From: Gottfriedia luciferensis
GTDB lineage: Bacteria > Bacillota > Bacilli > Bacillales > Bacillaceae_G
Direction: 5' to 3'
DNA: 64,000 bases
Assembly (NCBI RefSeq): GCF_001712755.1
Contig: NZ_MDKC01000002.1
Span: 248,001-312,000, forward strand
The notes under the pieces are model-generated. The model saw only the letters and a list, made by a program, of their open reading frames with translations, ran no database searches and had not been told where the DNA came from. How positions within the stretch are numbered: the stretch's first letter is position 1; each line of letters begins with the position of its first letter. A program made the translations under genes and the position numbers. Shown here in pieces: positions 9,980-18,329 of the stretch.

Positions 9980-11128
9980 ATGAAACATTCTTACTTAACT
10001 AGAGAACATGAAATCTTCCGCACGGCTCTTAGAAAGTTCTTACAAAAAGAAGCTGTACCATTTTATGAAGAGTGGGAGCAAAACAGAATAATACCTAGAG
10101 AATTCTGGGATAAATTAGGAAATGAAGGATTTTTGTGTCCTTATGTTGACGAAAAATATGGTGGGTTAGGTGTAGATTTTGGCTATTCAGTCATAATTAT
10201 AGAGGAACTTGAGAAAGTTGGTTCAAGTTTAGTTGGTGTAGCATTACACAATGATATAGTTGTACCTTATTTGACTGCTTATGCAAATGAAGAGCAAAAA
10301 ATGGAATGGTTACCTAAATGTATTTCAGGTGAATATATTAGCGCAGTTGCGATGACTGAACCAGGTGCTGGATCAGATTTAGCAAATATTAAAACAACTG
10401 CAGTAAAAGAAGGGGATTACTATATTGTTAATGGTGAGAAAACGTTTATCACGAATGGTATTCTTTCAGACCTTATCATCATTGCAGTTAAAACTGATAC
10501 GACAATTCGACCTGCTCATAAAGGAATAAGCTTACTAGTTGTCGAAAAAGATACAGTTGGGTTTTCTAGAGGAAAAAAATTAAATAAAGTAGGACTTCAT
10601 AGCCAAGATACAGCTGAATTAATTTTCCAAGATGCTAAAGTGCCTGTAAAGAATTTATTAGGAGAAGAAGGAAAAGGCTTCTATTACTTAATGGAAAAAT
10701 TACAGCAAGAAAGATTAGTAGTTGCTTTAGAAGCATTAGTTTCAGCTGAAGAAATGCTGAAAGTGACAACTGAATATGTAAAAAGTAGAAAAGCATTTGG
10801 AAAATCAATTGCTGGATTCCAAAATACTCAATTTAAACTTGTAGAATTGGCAACTGAAATTGAAATTGGCCGTACTTTCATTGAGGACTTAATTTATAAG
10901 CATATGGAAGGCATAAATGTTGTTAAGCAAGTATCGATGGCAAAATGGTGGATTACAGATTTAGGTAAAAAAGTAGCTTCAGAGTGTCTTCAATTGCATG
11001 GTGGTTATGGATATATGGAAGAATACGAGATTGCTAGACGTTTCAGAGATATTCAAATCATGTCAATTTACGCAGGTACAAATGAAATCATGAAGACAAT
11101 TATTGCAAAACAAATGGGATTAAATTAA
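9980..11128 (+). CDS. acyl-CoA dehydrogenase (LCAD-like)
   Basis: FAD-dependent first step of beta-oxidation. Motifs: AMTEPGAGSDLANIKTTA, TFITNG, SRKAFGKSIAGFQ, QLHGGYGYMEEYEIAR and IYAGTNEIMK. The usual catalytic Glu of the medium/short-chain type (IYEGT) is Ala here, as in the long-chain and isovaleryl subgroups, where the base comes from an earlier helix; the LQQERL segment keeps a Glu at the LCAD position. Start ATG at 9980 behind a G6 run (9968-9973), 382 residues. First gene of a three-gene operon with thiolase and SDR. Chain-length preference cannot be read. Confidence 0.93.
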   Translation: MKHSYLTREHEIFRTALRKFLQKEAVPFYEEWEQNRIIPREFWDKLGNEGFLCPYVDEKYGGLGVDFGYSVIIIEELEKVGSSLVGVALHNDIVVPYLTAYANEEQKMEWLPKCISGEYISAVAMTEPGAGSDLANIKTTAVKEGDYYIVNGEKTFITNGILSDLIIIAVKTDTTIRPAHKGISLLVVEKDTVGFSRGKKLNKVGLHSQDTAELIFQDAKVPVKNLLGEEGKGFYYLMEKLQQERLVVALEALVSAEEMLKVTTEYVKSRKAFGKSIAGFQNTQFKLVELATEIEIGRTFIEDLIYKHMEGINVVKQVSMAKWWITDLGKKVASECLQLHGGYGYMEEYEIARRFRDIQIMSIYAGTNEIMKTIIAKQMGLN

Positions 11129-11157
11129 TCCAGACTTAAAATTGGAGGATCAAATTT

Positions 11158-12309
11158 ATGAGAGAAGTAGTTATTGTTGATGCTTTAAGAACACCAATAG
11201 GTAAAAGAGGCGGCAGCTTTAGCGAAACAAGACCTGATGACTTAGCTGCAATTGTACTAAAGGAATTAGTAAGTCGAAATGAATTTGATCCTAAAGAAAT
11301 AGATGATGTGATTATGGGCTGTGTTACTCAGATTGGTGAACAGGCTGGTGATATTGGTAGAGTTGCTGCTTTATTAGCAGGTCTACCAATTGAAGTGCCT
11401 GGTGTTACAATTGACCGTCAATGTGGATCAAGTCAACAATCTGTCCATTTTGCATCACAAGCCATTTTAAGTGGAGATATGGACATTGTCATTGCAGCTG
11501 GTGTTGAAAGTATGACACGTGTACCAATGTTTTCGAACTTAAAAGGATCAAAATGGAATGAAAAACTAACGAATATGTTTGGTGAATTTAACCAAGGGAT
11601 CTCAGCAGAACGTATTAATGAAAAGTGGAATATCAGTCGAAGTGAGCAAGATGAATTTGCTTATAATAGCCATCAAAAAGCATTAAAAGCAATGAAACAA
11701 GGCTATTTTGAAGACGAAATTGTTGCAGTTTCTGTTACGAATCAAGAAGGTGAGCTTGTTAAAGTTACAAAAGATGAAGGACCGAGAGAAAACTCTTCTA
11801 TTGAGAAATTATCTTCTTTAAAGCCAGCATTTACTGAAGCAGGTTCCGTTACTGCTGGAAATGCAAGCCAAATTAGTGATGGTGCTGCAGGTCTACTTTT
11901 AATGAGCAAAGAAAAAGCTCAACAATTAGGATTTAAGCCAAAGTTTCGAATTATTGGGAGAACGGTAGTAGGATCTGACCCTCAATTAATGTTAACAGGG
12001 CCAATTCAAGCAACTCAAAAAGTTTTACATAAATGTGGTTTAACAATCGATCAAATCGATTTGTTTGAAATAAATGAAGCATTTGCTGCAGTTCCTTTAG
12101 CATGGCAAAAAGAATTAAATGTACCATTTGAAAAACTAAATATATTCGGTGGAGCGATCGCATTAGGTCACCCACTTGGTGCTAGTGGTGCAAGGGTGAT
12201 GGTTACATTATGTAATGCTTTAGAGAAAACAGGCTCACGTTTTGGATTACAAGCCATCTGTGAAGGCCATGGTATGGCAAATGCAACGATTATTGAGAGA
12301 TTAAATTAA
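11158..12309 (+). CDS. thiolase (acetyl-CoA acyltransferase)
   Basis: Thiolytic cleavage or condensation of acyl-CoA. Catalytic Cys89 in RQCGSSQQS, NEAFAA, the His in GGAIALGHPLGASG and the second Cys in CEGHGMANA are all present; the last motif departs from the common CIGGG form. 383 residues, typical. ATG at 11158 behind TTGGAGG; 29 bases after the acyl-CoA dehydrogenase. In this operon a degradative beta-ketothiolase role is more likely than acetoacetyl-CoA synthesis. Confidence 0.94.
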   Translation: MREVVIVDALRTPIGKRGGSFSETRPDDLAAIVLKELVSRNEFDPKEIDDVIMGCVTQIGEQAGDIGRVAALLAGLPIEVPGVTIDRQCGSSQQSVHFASQAILSGDMDIVIAAGVESMTRVPMFSNLKGSKWNEKLTNMFGEFNQGISAERINEKWNISRSEQDEFAYNSHQKALKAMKQGYFEDEIVAVSVTNQEGELVKVTKDEGPRENSSIEKLSSLKPAFTEAGSVTAGNASQISDGAAGLLLMSKEKAQQLGFKPKFRIIGRTVVGSDPQLMLTGPIQATQKVLHKCGLTIDQIDLFEINEAFAAVPLAWQKELNVPFEKLNIFGGAIALGHPLGASGARVMVTLCNALEKTGSRFGLQAICEGHGMANATIIERLN

Positions 12310-12339
12310 TAACCAACAACAAACTGGGGGATTTAAAAA

Positions 12340-13110
12340 ATGAATATTCGTGATAGTATAGCAATCGTAACAGGTGGAGCTTCAGGACTAGGTGCAGGTA
12401 CAGTTAGAATGATCGTAGAAAATGGTGGGAAAGCTGCTATTTTCGATTTAAATGAAGAAAGAGCTGCTAGCCTAATTTCTGAATTAGGTGAAGAAAATGT
12501 TTGTTTTGAAAAAACAGATGTTTCTTCAGAGGAGAGCGTAAAAAATTCAATTAGTAATGTATTAACTAAATATGGTTCATTTAATACAGTAGTAAACTGC
12601 GCAGGTATTGTATTAGCTGAAAAAGTAATTAAAAGAGACGGAATTCATTCATTAGAATCTTTCCAAAAAATCATTAATGTAAACTTAGTTGGTACATTTA
12701 ACGTTATTCGTTTAGCAGCTGAGCAAATGATTAATAATGAACCTAATGAATTTGGTGAAAGAGGTGTTATTATTAACACCGCTTCAGTAGCAGCATTTGA
12801 TGGCCAAATGGGGCAAGCAGCTTACGGTGCATCAAAAAGTGCAGTAGCTGGAATGACATTACCAATCGCTAGGGACTTATCAAGATACGGCATCAGAGTG
12901 ATGAGCATTGCTCCTGGAATATTTGAAACGCCAATGTTTGATGTATTACCAGAAAAAGCTAGAGAATCATTAGGAAATATGGTTCCATTCCCATCACGTC
13001 TTGGTAAGCCATCAGAATACGCACACTTAGCGAAAAGCATTGTTGAAAATCCAATGTTAAATGGTGAAGTGATCCGTTTAGACGGTGCAATTCGTATGCA
13101 ACCAAAATAA
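12340..13110 (+). CDS. SDR-family 3-hydroxyacyl-CoA dehydrogenase-like protein
   Basis: Short-chain dehydrogenase, 256 residues, with [11 protein letters not shown] (NAD binding), [18 protein letters not shown] and the catalytic Tyr-Lys in [10 protein letters not shown]. Overall it resembles the HSD10 / 2-methyl-3-hydroxybutyryl-CoA dehydrogenase branch. The operon context (acyl-CoA dehydrogenase, thiolase) fits the 3-hydroxyacyl-CoA oxidation step; no enoyl-CoA hydratase gene is present. ATG at 12340 behind CTGGGGGAT. Confidence 0.88.
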   Translation: MNIRDSIAIVTGGASGLGAGTVRMIVENGGKAAIFDLNEERAASLISELGEENVCFEKTDVSSEESVKNSISNVLTKYGSFNTVVNCAGIVLAEKVIKRDGIHSLESFQKIINVNLVGTFNVIRLAAEQMINNEPNEFGERGVIINTASVAAFDGQMGQAAYGASKSAVAGMTLPIARDLSRYGIRVMSIAPGIFETPMFDVLPEKARESLGNMVPFPSRLGKPSEYAHLAKSIVENPMLNGEVIRLDGAIRMQPK

Positions 13111-13123
13111 GAGGTATATGAGA

Positions 13124-13162
13124 GGCAGGAAGAGCAAGTTAACTTGTTCTCCTGCTTTTTTT
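13124..13162 (+). terminator. intrinsic terminator of the beta-oxidation operon
   Basis: Long stem from 13125-13140 to 13141-13155 (GCAGGA and AGAGCAAGTT pairing back, one bulge), followed by seven T. Confidence 0.9.
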
Positions 13163-13310
13163 GTAAATGGATGTAGTTGTATTAAAAGATCATTAGTTCA
13201 ATATCATATACAGTTAAATATTTATAGCTTTTTTTATTATTTTAAAAGGAAAATTCAGAGAATTAGCAATGATATATAAAGGATTAAATTGTATAGGAGG
13301 TATGTAATAT

Positions 13311-13738
13311 ATGTGGAAAGAATTATTAAAAAATATATCTGAAGAGGCTGAATTTAATGAGCCAGCTACTCAAAATCAAATAGAAGAAATTCAAGCGAAA
13401 TTCAATATTCAACTACCAAACGAACTAATAAATTTTCTAAAAGAAACTAATGGTATTGATGTTGCAGGGGTAAGAATATGGTCTGCAAAAGAAATAATTG
13501 AAGAAAATGTTGATCGAAGAACTGACGAGATCTTTAAGGATACGTATATGCCTTTCGACTGTTTATTATTTTTTGGTGATGCAGGTAATGGTGACTTATT
13601 CGGTTTCTCTATTTAAATGGAGACATTCAAAGTAATAATATATTCGTTTGGAATCATGAGGACGATAGTCGTACATGGATTGCTCCTTATTTTGAGGAAT
13701 TCTTAGTATGGTGGAGTGAAGGAACAATAAGTATTTAA
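13311..13738 (+). pseudogene. SMI1/KNR4-family immunity-like protein, frameshifted
   Basis: The frame from 13311 reads a SMI1/KNR4 domain (ATQNQIEEIQAKFNIQLP, ELINFLKETNGI, FFGDAGNGDLFGFSI) and stops at 13616. In the -1 frame the domain continues without a gap: L-N-G-D-I-Q-S-N-N-I-F-V-W-N-H-E, then TWIAPYFEEFLVWWSEG to a stop at 13736-13738. Restoring one T in the run at about 13612-13615 gives an intact protein of about 142 residues. It is either a pseudogene or a homopolymer sequencing error. SMI1/KNR4 proteins are common immunity partners of polymorphic toxins; no toxin is adjacent. Ribosome binding site TAGGAGG lies before the ATG. Confidence 0.85.
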
Positions 13739-13820
13739 TTGAACTAACACTTGTGAAAATCAAAAACTACTAAAAGCGGCTTTTTTATTTTAAGAAACTG
13801 GCAGATAAGATGCATTAGGA
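13736..13820 (+). repeat. island repeat, copy 1 (degenerate)
   Basis: Left end TTGAACTAACAC, a GCGGC/TTTTTTATTT middle and right-end box ACTGGCAGATAAG, in the order of the better copies at 28781, 30302, 32223 and 37955. Confidence 0.6.
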
Positions 13821-13909
13821 AGTGAATTTTTCATGAGTCTTTTGATTGATTACCATTTTTTTACTTTATGATAAAATTAAAATTACATATACATATAGGA
13901 GAAATAAAC

Positions 13910-14131
13910 ATGAAAAATCCAGTCAGTGCTATGTACATAATATTTGGTCTATTAATTGTAACGCTAACTTATTTTAATAATTTTGTTGGACCTGTTATAC
14001 TGAGAGGCTTTGGTTGGATCTTATTCGTTGTAGGAATTCTTAATATGTTTTCAACCTATTTCAATTCAATTCAACTTCCTTTAACTGATTTATTTAATAC
14101 AGAAGAAAATGAAAAAAATGAAAGAAATTGA
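13910..14131 (+). CDS. small two-TM membrane protein, unknown
   Basis: 73 residues with two hydrophobic segments (about 6-22 and 31-48) and an acidic, charged tail (TEENEKNERN). Start ATG at 13910 eight bases after AGGAG (13897-13901); the open frame extends upstream without a ribosome binding site. No family recognised. It is one of a series of tiny membrane proteins each bounded by the dispersed repeat, so an immunity-type role is possible but only inferred. Confidence 0.7.
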   Translation: MKNPVSAMYIIFGLLIVTLTYFNNFVGPVILRGFGWILFVVGILNMFSTYFNSIQLPLTDLFNTEENEKNERN

Positions 14132-14163
14132 TACTAACTTTCATAATATCTAAATAATTTTCT

Positions 14164-14250
14164 TATAAAACTTACACAGTGTATTAGTTGAACAACCTAA
14201 AGCTGCTTCGGTAGCTTTTTTCTATTCCAGCAAATAGCAGTTTAATGGCA
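14164..14250 (+). repeat. island repeat, copy 2
   Basis: Left palindrome CACAGTGTATTAGTTGAA, a small hairpin AGCTGCTTCGGTAGCT running into T6, and right box ATAGCAGTTTAATGG. The hairpin would end transcription of the gene at 13910. Confidence 0.7.
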
Positions 14251-14301
14251 AAAGGAAAGTGTTAATAAATCTTAAAATGTTAATTAATGGGGGAGAGTTT
14301 C

Positions 14302-14529
14302 ATGCTTTTTTATAAATTACTTTCTATTTCATTGATGGGGTTAGGAATTTATTTAATGTTTATTTCACTATTCGCATCAAGATTCAAAATTGAATCATAT
14401 ACTCCCTATGGATCACAAATACTTATTCCTATATTTCAAAAGTTTAATATTGTTTGGAAAAGAATTATTTTATTTGTAATAGCATTATTTTTTGCCTTAA
14501 TTAATTTTTATGTATTTTTGAAAATATGA
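14302..14529 (+). CDS. small two-TM membrane protein, unknown
   Basis: 75 residues, two TM segments (about 5-25 and 52-73) joined by a polar loop. The start at ATG 14302 is favoured because the GGGGGAG site (14290-14296) precedes it at normal distance; an ATG at 14287 lies upstream of that site. No family recognised. Preceded by repeat copy 2. Confidence 0.65.
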   Translation: MLFYKLLSISLMGLGIYLMFISLFASRFKIESYTPYGSQILIPIFQKFNIVWKRIILFVIALFFALINFYVFLKI

Positions 14530-14650
14530 ACAGTGTAATTTCATATGAGTATTTTTTTACGTTTACACTTATTGAACTTATGGATAACTTTACTTGGATT
14601 TGTAGTTTAATAAGTAAACATCGAATAGTAACATTTGAGGTGTTGAGAAA

Positions 14651-14956
14651 ATGTCTTTATTTAAGAAGTATGGAAAATGGATTTCTAAAAAAAATCCTAG
14701 ACGACATGATTTAGCTGAATTACTGCTAGGGATAATTTTTGTACCAGCGATTATCGCTGGAATAGAATTAATTTATCACAGGTATTCTTCTTTTTGGTTT
14801 ATGTTATTCTGTTTTTTATTTATAAATTTATATCTATTATCTGATAACTTAATTACGAGAATCATGGGTAGATTTAACGTGAAAATTTCAAAATGGATGC
14901 ATCCTGTTATTCCATGGATTTTGGTGTGCGTTTATTTTGTTTTAAATGGTTTTTAA
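14651..14956 (+). CDS. small membrane protein, unknown
   Basis: 101 residues with a basic N-terminus (KKYGKWISKKNPRRHD) and three TM segments (about 24-42, 47-65, 84-100). GAGGT at 14637 provides a ribosome binding site. No family recognised. It follows the previous small membrane gene by 121 bases without a terminator, so the two may be co-transcribed, and is followed by repeat copy 3. Confidence 0.65.
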   Translation: MSLFKKYGKWISKKNPRRHDLAELLLGIIFVPAIIAGIELIYHRYSSFWFMLFCFLFINLYLLSDNLITRIMGRFNVKISKWMHPVIPWILVCVYFVLNGF

Positions 14957-14990
14957 TTTTAGAATATTATCGATTTTCATTAGTGAGTTA

Positions 14991-15050
14991 ACTTATACAA
15001 CTAAAACATGCTTAAGTTGAAGATCATAATCTGCTTTTTTGCACCAAATA
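14991..15050 (+). repeat. island repeat, copy 3 (left half)
   Basis: ACAACTAAAACATGCTTAAG, then TTGAAGATCA and CTGCTTTTTTGC; the right box is missing. Confidence 0.6.
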
Positions 15051-15113
15051 TACTGAATTCCCCCAAATTATAGGTTGATATAATTATCTTAAAATATTTG
15101 AAGGTCGAAAAAA

Positions 15114-15269
15114 ATGAATAAAAATATAACCCTTTTATTAAGTATGGTGATGACACTCATTACTGCATTTATCCCTACAAACCCCAAAAAATTACCATAT
15201 TACCATTGGTTTTCTACTAAAGCAATGCGATATTCTATTTTACTTTTATTTTGGAAAAACGACTCATAA
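15114..15269 (+). CDS. short secreted or membrane peptide, possibly truncated by the repeat
   Basis: 51 codons: a hydrophobic N-terminal signal-like segment (LLLSMVMTLITAFIP), then residues encoded by the repeat's left end (CTACTAAAGCAATGCG at 15214-15229), stopping in the loop of the repeat hairpin. The ribosome binding site is weak (GAAGGTCG at 15100). It may be the front end of a small gene overrun by a repeat copy, or not a gene. Confidence 0.35.
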   Translation: MNKNITLLLSMVMTLITAFIPTNPKKLPYYHWFSTKAMRYSILLLFWKNDS

Positions 15270-15280
15270 GAGTCGTTTTT
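15211..15280 (+). repeat. island repeat, copy 4 (left half with hairpin)
   Basis: Left end CTACTAAAGCAATGCGATA followed by a palindromic hairpin; the right box is absent. Confidence 0.6.
15256..15280. terminator. bidirectional intrinsic terminator
   Basis: AAAACGACTC pairs with GAGTCGTTTT around a four-base loop; the outer A and T runs let it work on both strands, for the small + strand frame and for the - strand zinc-ribbon gene. Confidence 0.8.
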
Positions 15281-15284
15281 AAAT

Positions 15285-15461
15285 TTACTTTTTATTATAA
15301 AAAAGGTCTGGTTTCCCACAATTTGGACACTCATATAAATAATGTTCTTGAATTTCACTACTAATATTTGAATTTTCATCATTACTGGAAACACTTGAAT
15401 TACAATTTGGACAATTTATGCTTGATTTGGGGGATTTGTTTTTTTGATGATCCATCTTCAT
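15285..15461 (-). CDS. small double zinc-ribbon-like protein
   Basis: 58 residues, too short for usual gene finders. It starts M-K-M-D-H-Q-K-N-K and has two CPNC knuckles (INCPNCNSS near residue 16 and YECPNCGKPD near 45) separated by an acidic Ser/Asn-rich linker, which would form one zinc site. A purine-rich AAAGGATGG precedes the ATG at 15461; the ATG at 15455 is an alternative. One of two - strand genes within 13-38 kb. Function unknown; such ribbons bind nucleic acid or protein. Confidence 0.65.
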   Translation of the reverse strand: MKMDHQKNKSPKSSINCPNCNSSVSSNDENSNISSEIQEHYLYECPNCGKPDLFYNKK

Positions 15462-15674
15462 CCATCCTTTCTTTTTCCTGATAAATCTTTTATATATTAC
15501 CCATTAAATTATATATCTTATTAAATAAATTAAACCTGTTTTGGCAGTGTAATAAACATTCAAGAGAAACTAAACAAATGAATAGATAGAATAATTTTTT
15601 GAAATCGTATAAAAATGGTAGCCACAAATATTGATTACTTCAAAATAAATTGGAATCAAGAGAGGCGGTAATGA

Positions 15675-16100
15675 ATGGAAACATCTAATAAGGTAACAGT
15701 AAAAGCAACTATTAAAGTGTCGATTGAAAAAGTATGGGAATTTTGGACAGAACCCGAACATATTAAAAAATGGAATAGTCCTTCAGACGACTGGCATACA
15801 CCAATTGCAGTAAATGACTTACGTGTTGGTGGAGAATTCTGTTCAAGAATGGAAGCAAAAGATGGCAGTTTTGGATTCGACTTTGGTGGGATTTATGATG
15901 AAGTAAAAAAATACGAGGTTATTGCATATACTCTAGGTGATGGAAGAAAGGTTAATATCACATTTAGTAGTAAAGAAAACGAAACGGAAGTCATTGAAAC
16001 ATTCGATCCTGAAACAGCTAATCCAGTTGATTTTCAACAACAAGGATGGCAAGCAATTCTAGATAATTTTAAAAAATATGCGGAACAAACAAACCTATAA
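15675..16100 (+). CDS. SRPBCC / AHSA1-domain protein
   Basis: 141 residues matching the START-like AHSA1 fold: VWEFWTEPEHIKKWNSPSDDW, LRVGGEFCSRMEAKDGS, the G-Y/F-D/E-V motif GGIYDEV, ETEVIETFDPE and GWQAILDNFKKY. Such proteins bind hydrophobic ligands in a deep pocket; the ligand is unknown. Ribosome binding site AGAGGCGG just before ATG 15675; closed by a strong terminator. Common in Bacillus as lone genes. Confidence 0.88.
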   Translation: METSNKVTVKATIKVSIEKVWEFWTEPEHIKKWNSPSDDWHTPIAVNDLRVGGEFCSRMEAKDGSFGFDFGGIYDEVKKYEVIAYTLGDGRKVNITFSSKENETEVIETFDPETANPVDFQQQGWQAILDNFKKYAEQTNL

Positions 16101-16108
16101 GAATCTAC

Positions 16109-16145
16109 AGAGAATGATGATTTTGAATCATTCTCTTTTTTTTGA
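16109..16145 (+). terminator. intrinsic terminator after the SRPBCC gene
   Basis: AGAGAATGAT (16109-16118) pairs with ATCATTCTCT (16127-16136), then a T run. Confidence 0.9.
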
Positions 16146-16318
16146 TTTATAAAGCTAATATTTACACCAAAAATAGAAAGTTTTAACCAAAAGATTAGTT
16201 GGATATAAGTATCTTAAATGATATGTAAAAAAGCAAAAATCCCCCAAATTACAAAGCTAGGAATATTAGATAAAATAAACTTAGAAATTATAATGATTAT
16301 TTTATTAGGAGTGTCTGA

Positions 16319-16525
16319 ATGACAAGGATTTGTATTCACTGTAAATCTGAAATGATAGAAAATTGTAATATAAAAGTTGAAAGTATGTATGGTCATGAAA
16401 TTAAGATTTATCAAAAAGGGAAAAGATCTTTGAACAATATTTCTGTAAGCCATAAAGCAGCTGTTTGTCCAAATTGTGGCTATGTCGAATTATATATTGA
16501 TGAATTTAATAAATTTAGAAAGTAG
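16319..16525 (+). CDS. small zinc-ribbon protein
   Basis: 68 residues with CIHC at 5-8 and CPNC at about 50-53 (AAVCPNCGYVELYIDE), the pattern of a single treble-clef or zinc-ribbon domain seen in nucleic-acid-binding Bacillus proteins. TAGGAGTG precedes ATG 16319. The next gene starts 40 bases downstream, so they may be co-expressed. Specific function unknown. Confidence 0.75.
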   Translation: MTRICIHCKSEMIENCNIKVESMYGHEIKIYQKGKRSLNNISVSHKAAVCPNCGYVELYIDEFNKFRK

Positions 16526-16565
16526 AATTTTCATGAGGCTTCTCAGCGAAATGGAGTTCAAACAA

Positions 16566-17228
16566 ATGAAGTATTATTCAAAAGACTGGTATCACAAAAT
16601 GCAAGTTTATGGTTTCTTGTTGTCCTTTCCAGAAACAAAAGTAGAATGGGATAAATCTATTAAGCGTTTTAAAGCGAATGGAAGCGATTATATTCAAAGC
16701 CGTAAAGAAGAATTAGAAATTATAAAAAAAGATTTACTTAAATTTCTCCCTGAGTCCCTCCATTCATATATTAATGATGGAACATTGATATCAATGTTTC
16801 CATCAGAAAAACTTAGAAAAATGATTAATCGTTGGAAGGACGAATACATCAAGAATATGGAGGATCTGGATAAAGAATATCTAATAAACTATAACTCGAG
16901 TAAAGATTTACTTCCATTAAACATTGTAAAATTAAATGAGATTTCATTACATGATTCAAATGTAAAATCTTTTGAAAAACCTACTAAAGAGACATTTGTA
17001 ATCAACTTAGATTGTGAAGGTGGATTTAATGATTTTTCTGAAATCACTCTCACTTTTAATGGAGTTAAAGAAATAAGTATGCCTGAGAATATTAAAGGTG
17101 GTTTTTGGCTTTACGATGAAGTTTATCCATCAAATCCAGGTTTTGAATTTCATGTCCTATTCGACATTCCGTTTATCGAATTTAAGATTGTAGCTGAAGA
17201 TATCGTAGTTGAAGGTAAGAATATTTAA
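16566..17228 (+). CDS. DUF4085-like protein
   Basis: 220 residues. The N-terminus (MKYYSKDWYHKMQVYGFLLS) resembles DUF4085 proteins of Bacillus, which have no known function and often occur as scattered paralogues. I chose ATG 16566 because GGAG (16553-16556) sits at the correct distance and the family starts there; the frame is open from 16476, with ATG codons at 16533 and 16551 as alternatives. The C-terminal half (LHDSNVKSFEK, GGFNDFSEITLTFNGV) looks like a small beta-rich domain. Accessory gene; role unknown. Confidence 0.7.
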   Translation: MKYYSKDWYHKMQVYGFLLSFPETKVEWDKSIKRFKANGSDYIQSRKEELEIIKKDLLKFLPESLHSYINDGTLISMFPSEKLRKMINRWKDEYIKNMEDLDKEYLINYNSSKDLLPLNIVKLNEISLHDSNVKSFEKPTKETFVINLDCEGGFNDFSEITLTFNGVKEISMPENIKGGFWLYDEVYPSNPGFEFHVLFDIPFIEFKIVAEDIVVEGKNI

Positions 17229-17443
17229 AAAGAGTTGGTAAAATCGAAGTACAGAAAATTTGTAATTAGTAAGTAAAAATAGGGAAAAACGTGGTTAAAC
17301 AATAAATAGTGAAGTTTTTTAGATGGTATATCCAATATGGGATTATTTGTTGAGATATTTCTATATTTAGATCAGTTTTCAATATTATAGTAAATGTATA
17401 AAAGTACTGAGTAAGGATTTGATATGCATTCAGTCGATTAGAA

Positions 17444-17466
17444 GGGCTACTACTATGGTAGCCCTA
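17444..17466. terminator. hairpin between convergent genes
   Basis: AGGGCTAC (17444-17451) pairs with GTAGCCCT (17459-17466). There is no clear T run on either side, so efficiency is uncertain; it lies between the ends of the genes at 17228 and 17487. Confidence 0.5.
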
Positions 17467-17486
17467 TTAAATGTTAAAAGACAGTA

Positions 17487-18329
17487 CTAGTTAATGCTAG
17501 AAAACAAAGGATCCATATTCACTTTCCAAGGAGAAATAGGTGAAGTTCTCACCAATGTAAACGAAAGTTTAGTCCTAATTCGACCCCTATTTTTTATAAA
17601 AAGATTAACCTCAACTGGGATTTCAGTTTCTAATGAAAATGCCCCTGATTTCTTTATTTGAGGCAAAGTCCACTGTATTGCTTCTATTTTTTTTATTTTC
17701 TTAAGATCCTTTTTAATATTTTTTTGATTACTTATGGCAATTTTTTTAACCAAGCCTTTATCTTGGTTTTTAATAGAAACGAACAATACATTTAGCAGTT
17801 GAGAAGGTGGTAAGTTGTTCATATATTCATTAATCTTTCCAGCAGCTTTAAGGATCATCACATGATGAGATAAGTCTGCTTTACCTGTCCGATGTGTCGT
17901 GCTTCCCATAAAATGAATGCAAAAATGACCACAGAAACCGTTTGGAAGAGAACCTGCACCATGTGGCATTCCGTGCATGGACGCAGGGATTAGGTTTTCA
18001 TCAGCTAAAATTAATACAGCCCTTCTTTTCCAACTCCAGTTCCCATCATATATTTCCTTCATGATCCTTGTATCTTCTCTTGTTAATGGCTGAACATCTG
18101 CATGCCTACTACCAGCTCTTCTTTGTACATTAAAGCTCTTACCAGTTTCCACATCTATTACAGTGAACAACGAGTATTTTGGGATTATTTTGTTAACAGC
18201 TTCCCAATCCTGAATTTCTATTTGAAAGCTAATTGGAGTGTATACAGGTTCGTTTGTCTTAGCGTAAGTAAAATCTGCAAAGCAAATTAATGAAAGGGAC
18301 AAGATTACAATAAAAAAAACTTTTTTCAC
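17487..18329 (-). CDS. secreted protein with conserved His/Cys core, unknown function
   Basis: 280 residues with a signal peptide (KKVFFIVILSLSLICFADFTYA, cut after about residue 23). The central block is strongly patterned: RRAGSRHADVQPLTREDTRI, NWSWKRRAVLI, ASMHGMPHGAGSLPNGF and GHFCIHFMGSTTHRTGKAD. I have seen related blocks in uncharacterised Firmicute secreted proteins; the His/Cys/Ser-rich core looks enzymatic and loosely recalls the His...Cys core of L,D-transpeptidases, but I cannot assign it. GTG start at 18329; the nearest purine-rich site (GGAG) is 13 bases away, rather far. Confidence 0.75.
   Translation of the reverse strand: MKKVFFIVILSLSLICFADFTYAKTNEPVYTPISFQIEIQDWEAVNKIIPKYSLFTVIDVETGKSFNVQRRAGSRHADVQPLTREDTRIMKEIYDGNWSWKRRAVLILADENLIPASMHGMPHGAGSLPNGFCGHFCIHFMGSTTHRTGKADLSHHVMILKAAGKINEYMNNLPPSQLLNVLFVSIKNQDKGLVKKIAISNQKNIKKDLKKIKKIEAIQWTLPQIKKSGAFSLETEIPVEVNLFIKNRGRIRTKLSFTLVRTSPISPWKVNMDPLFSSIN

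Noticed and set aside
13085-13279. 64-codon frame overlapping the end of the SDR gene.
   Set aside because: It overlaps the SDR gene and reads through the terminator hairpin; no ribosome binding site.
14526-14714. 62-codon frame between two small membrane genes.
   Set aside because: It overlaps the better supported gene at 14651 in another frame and has no ribosome binding site.
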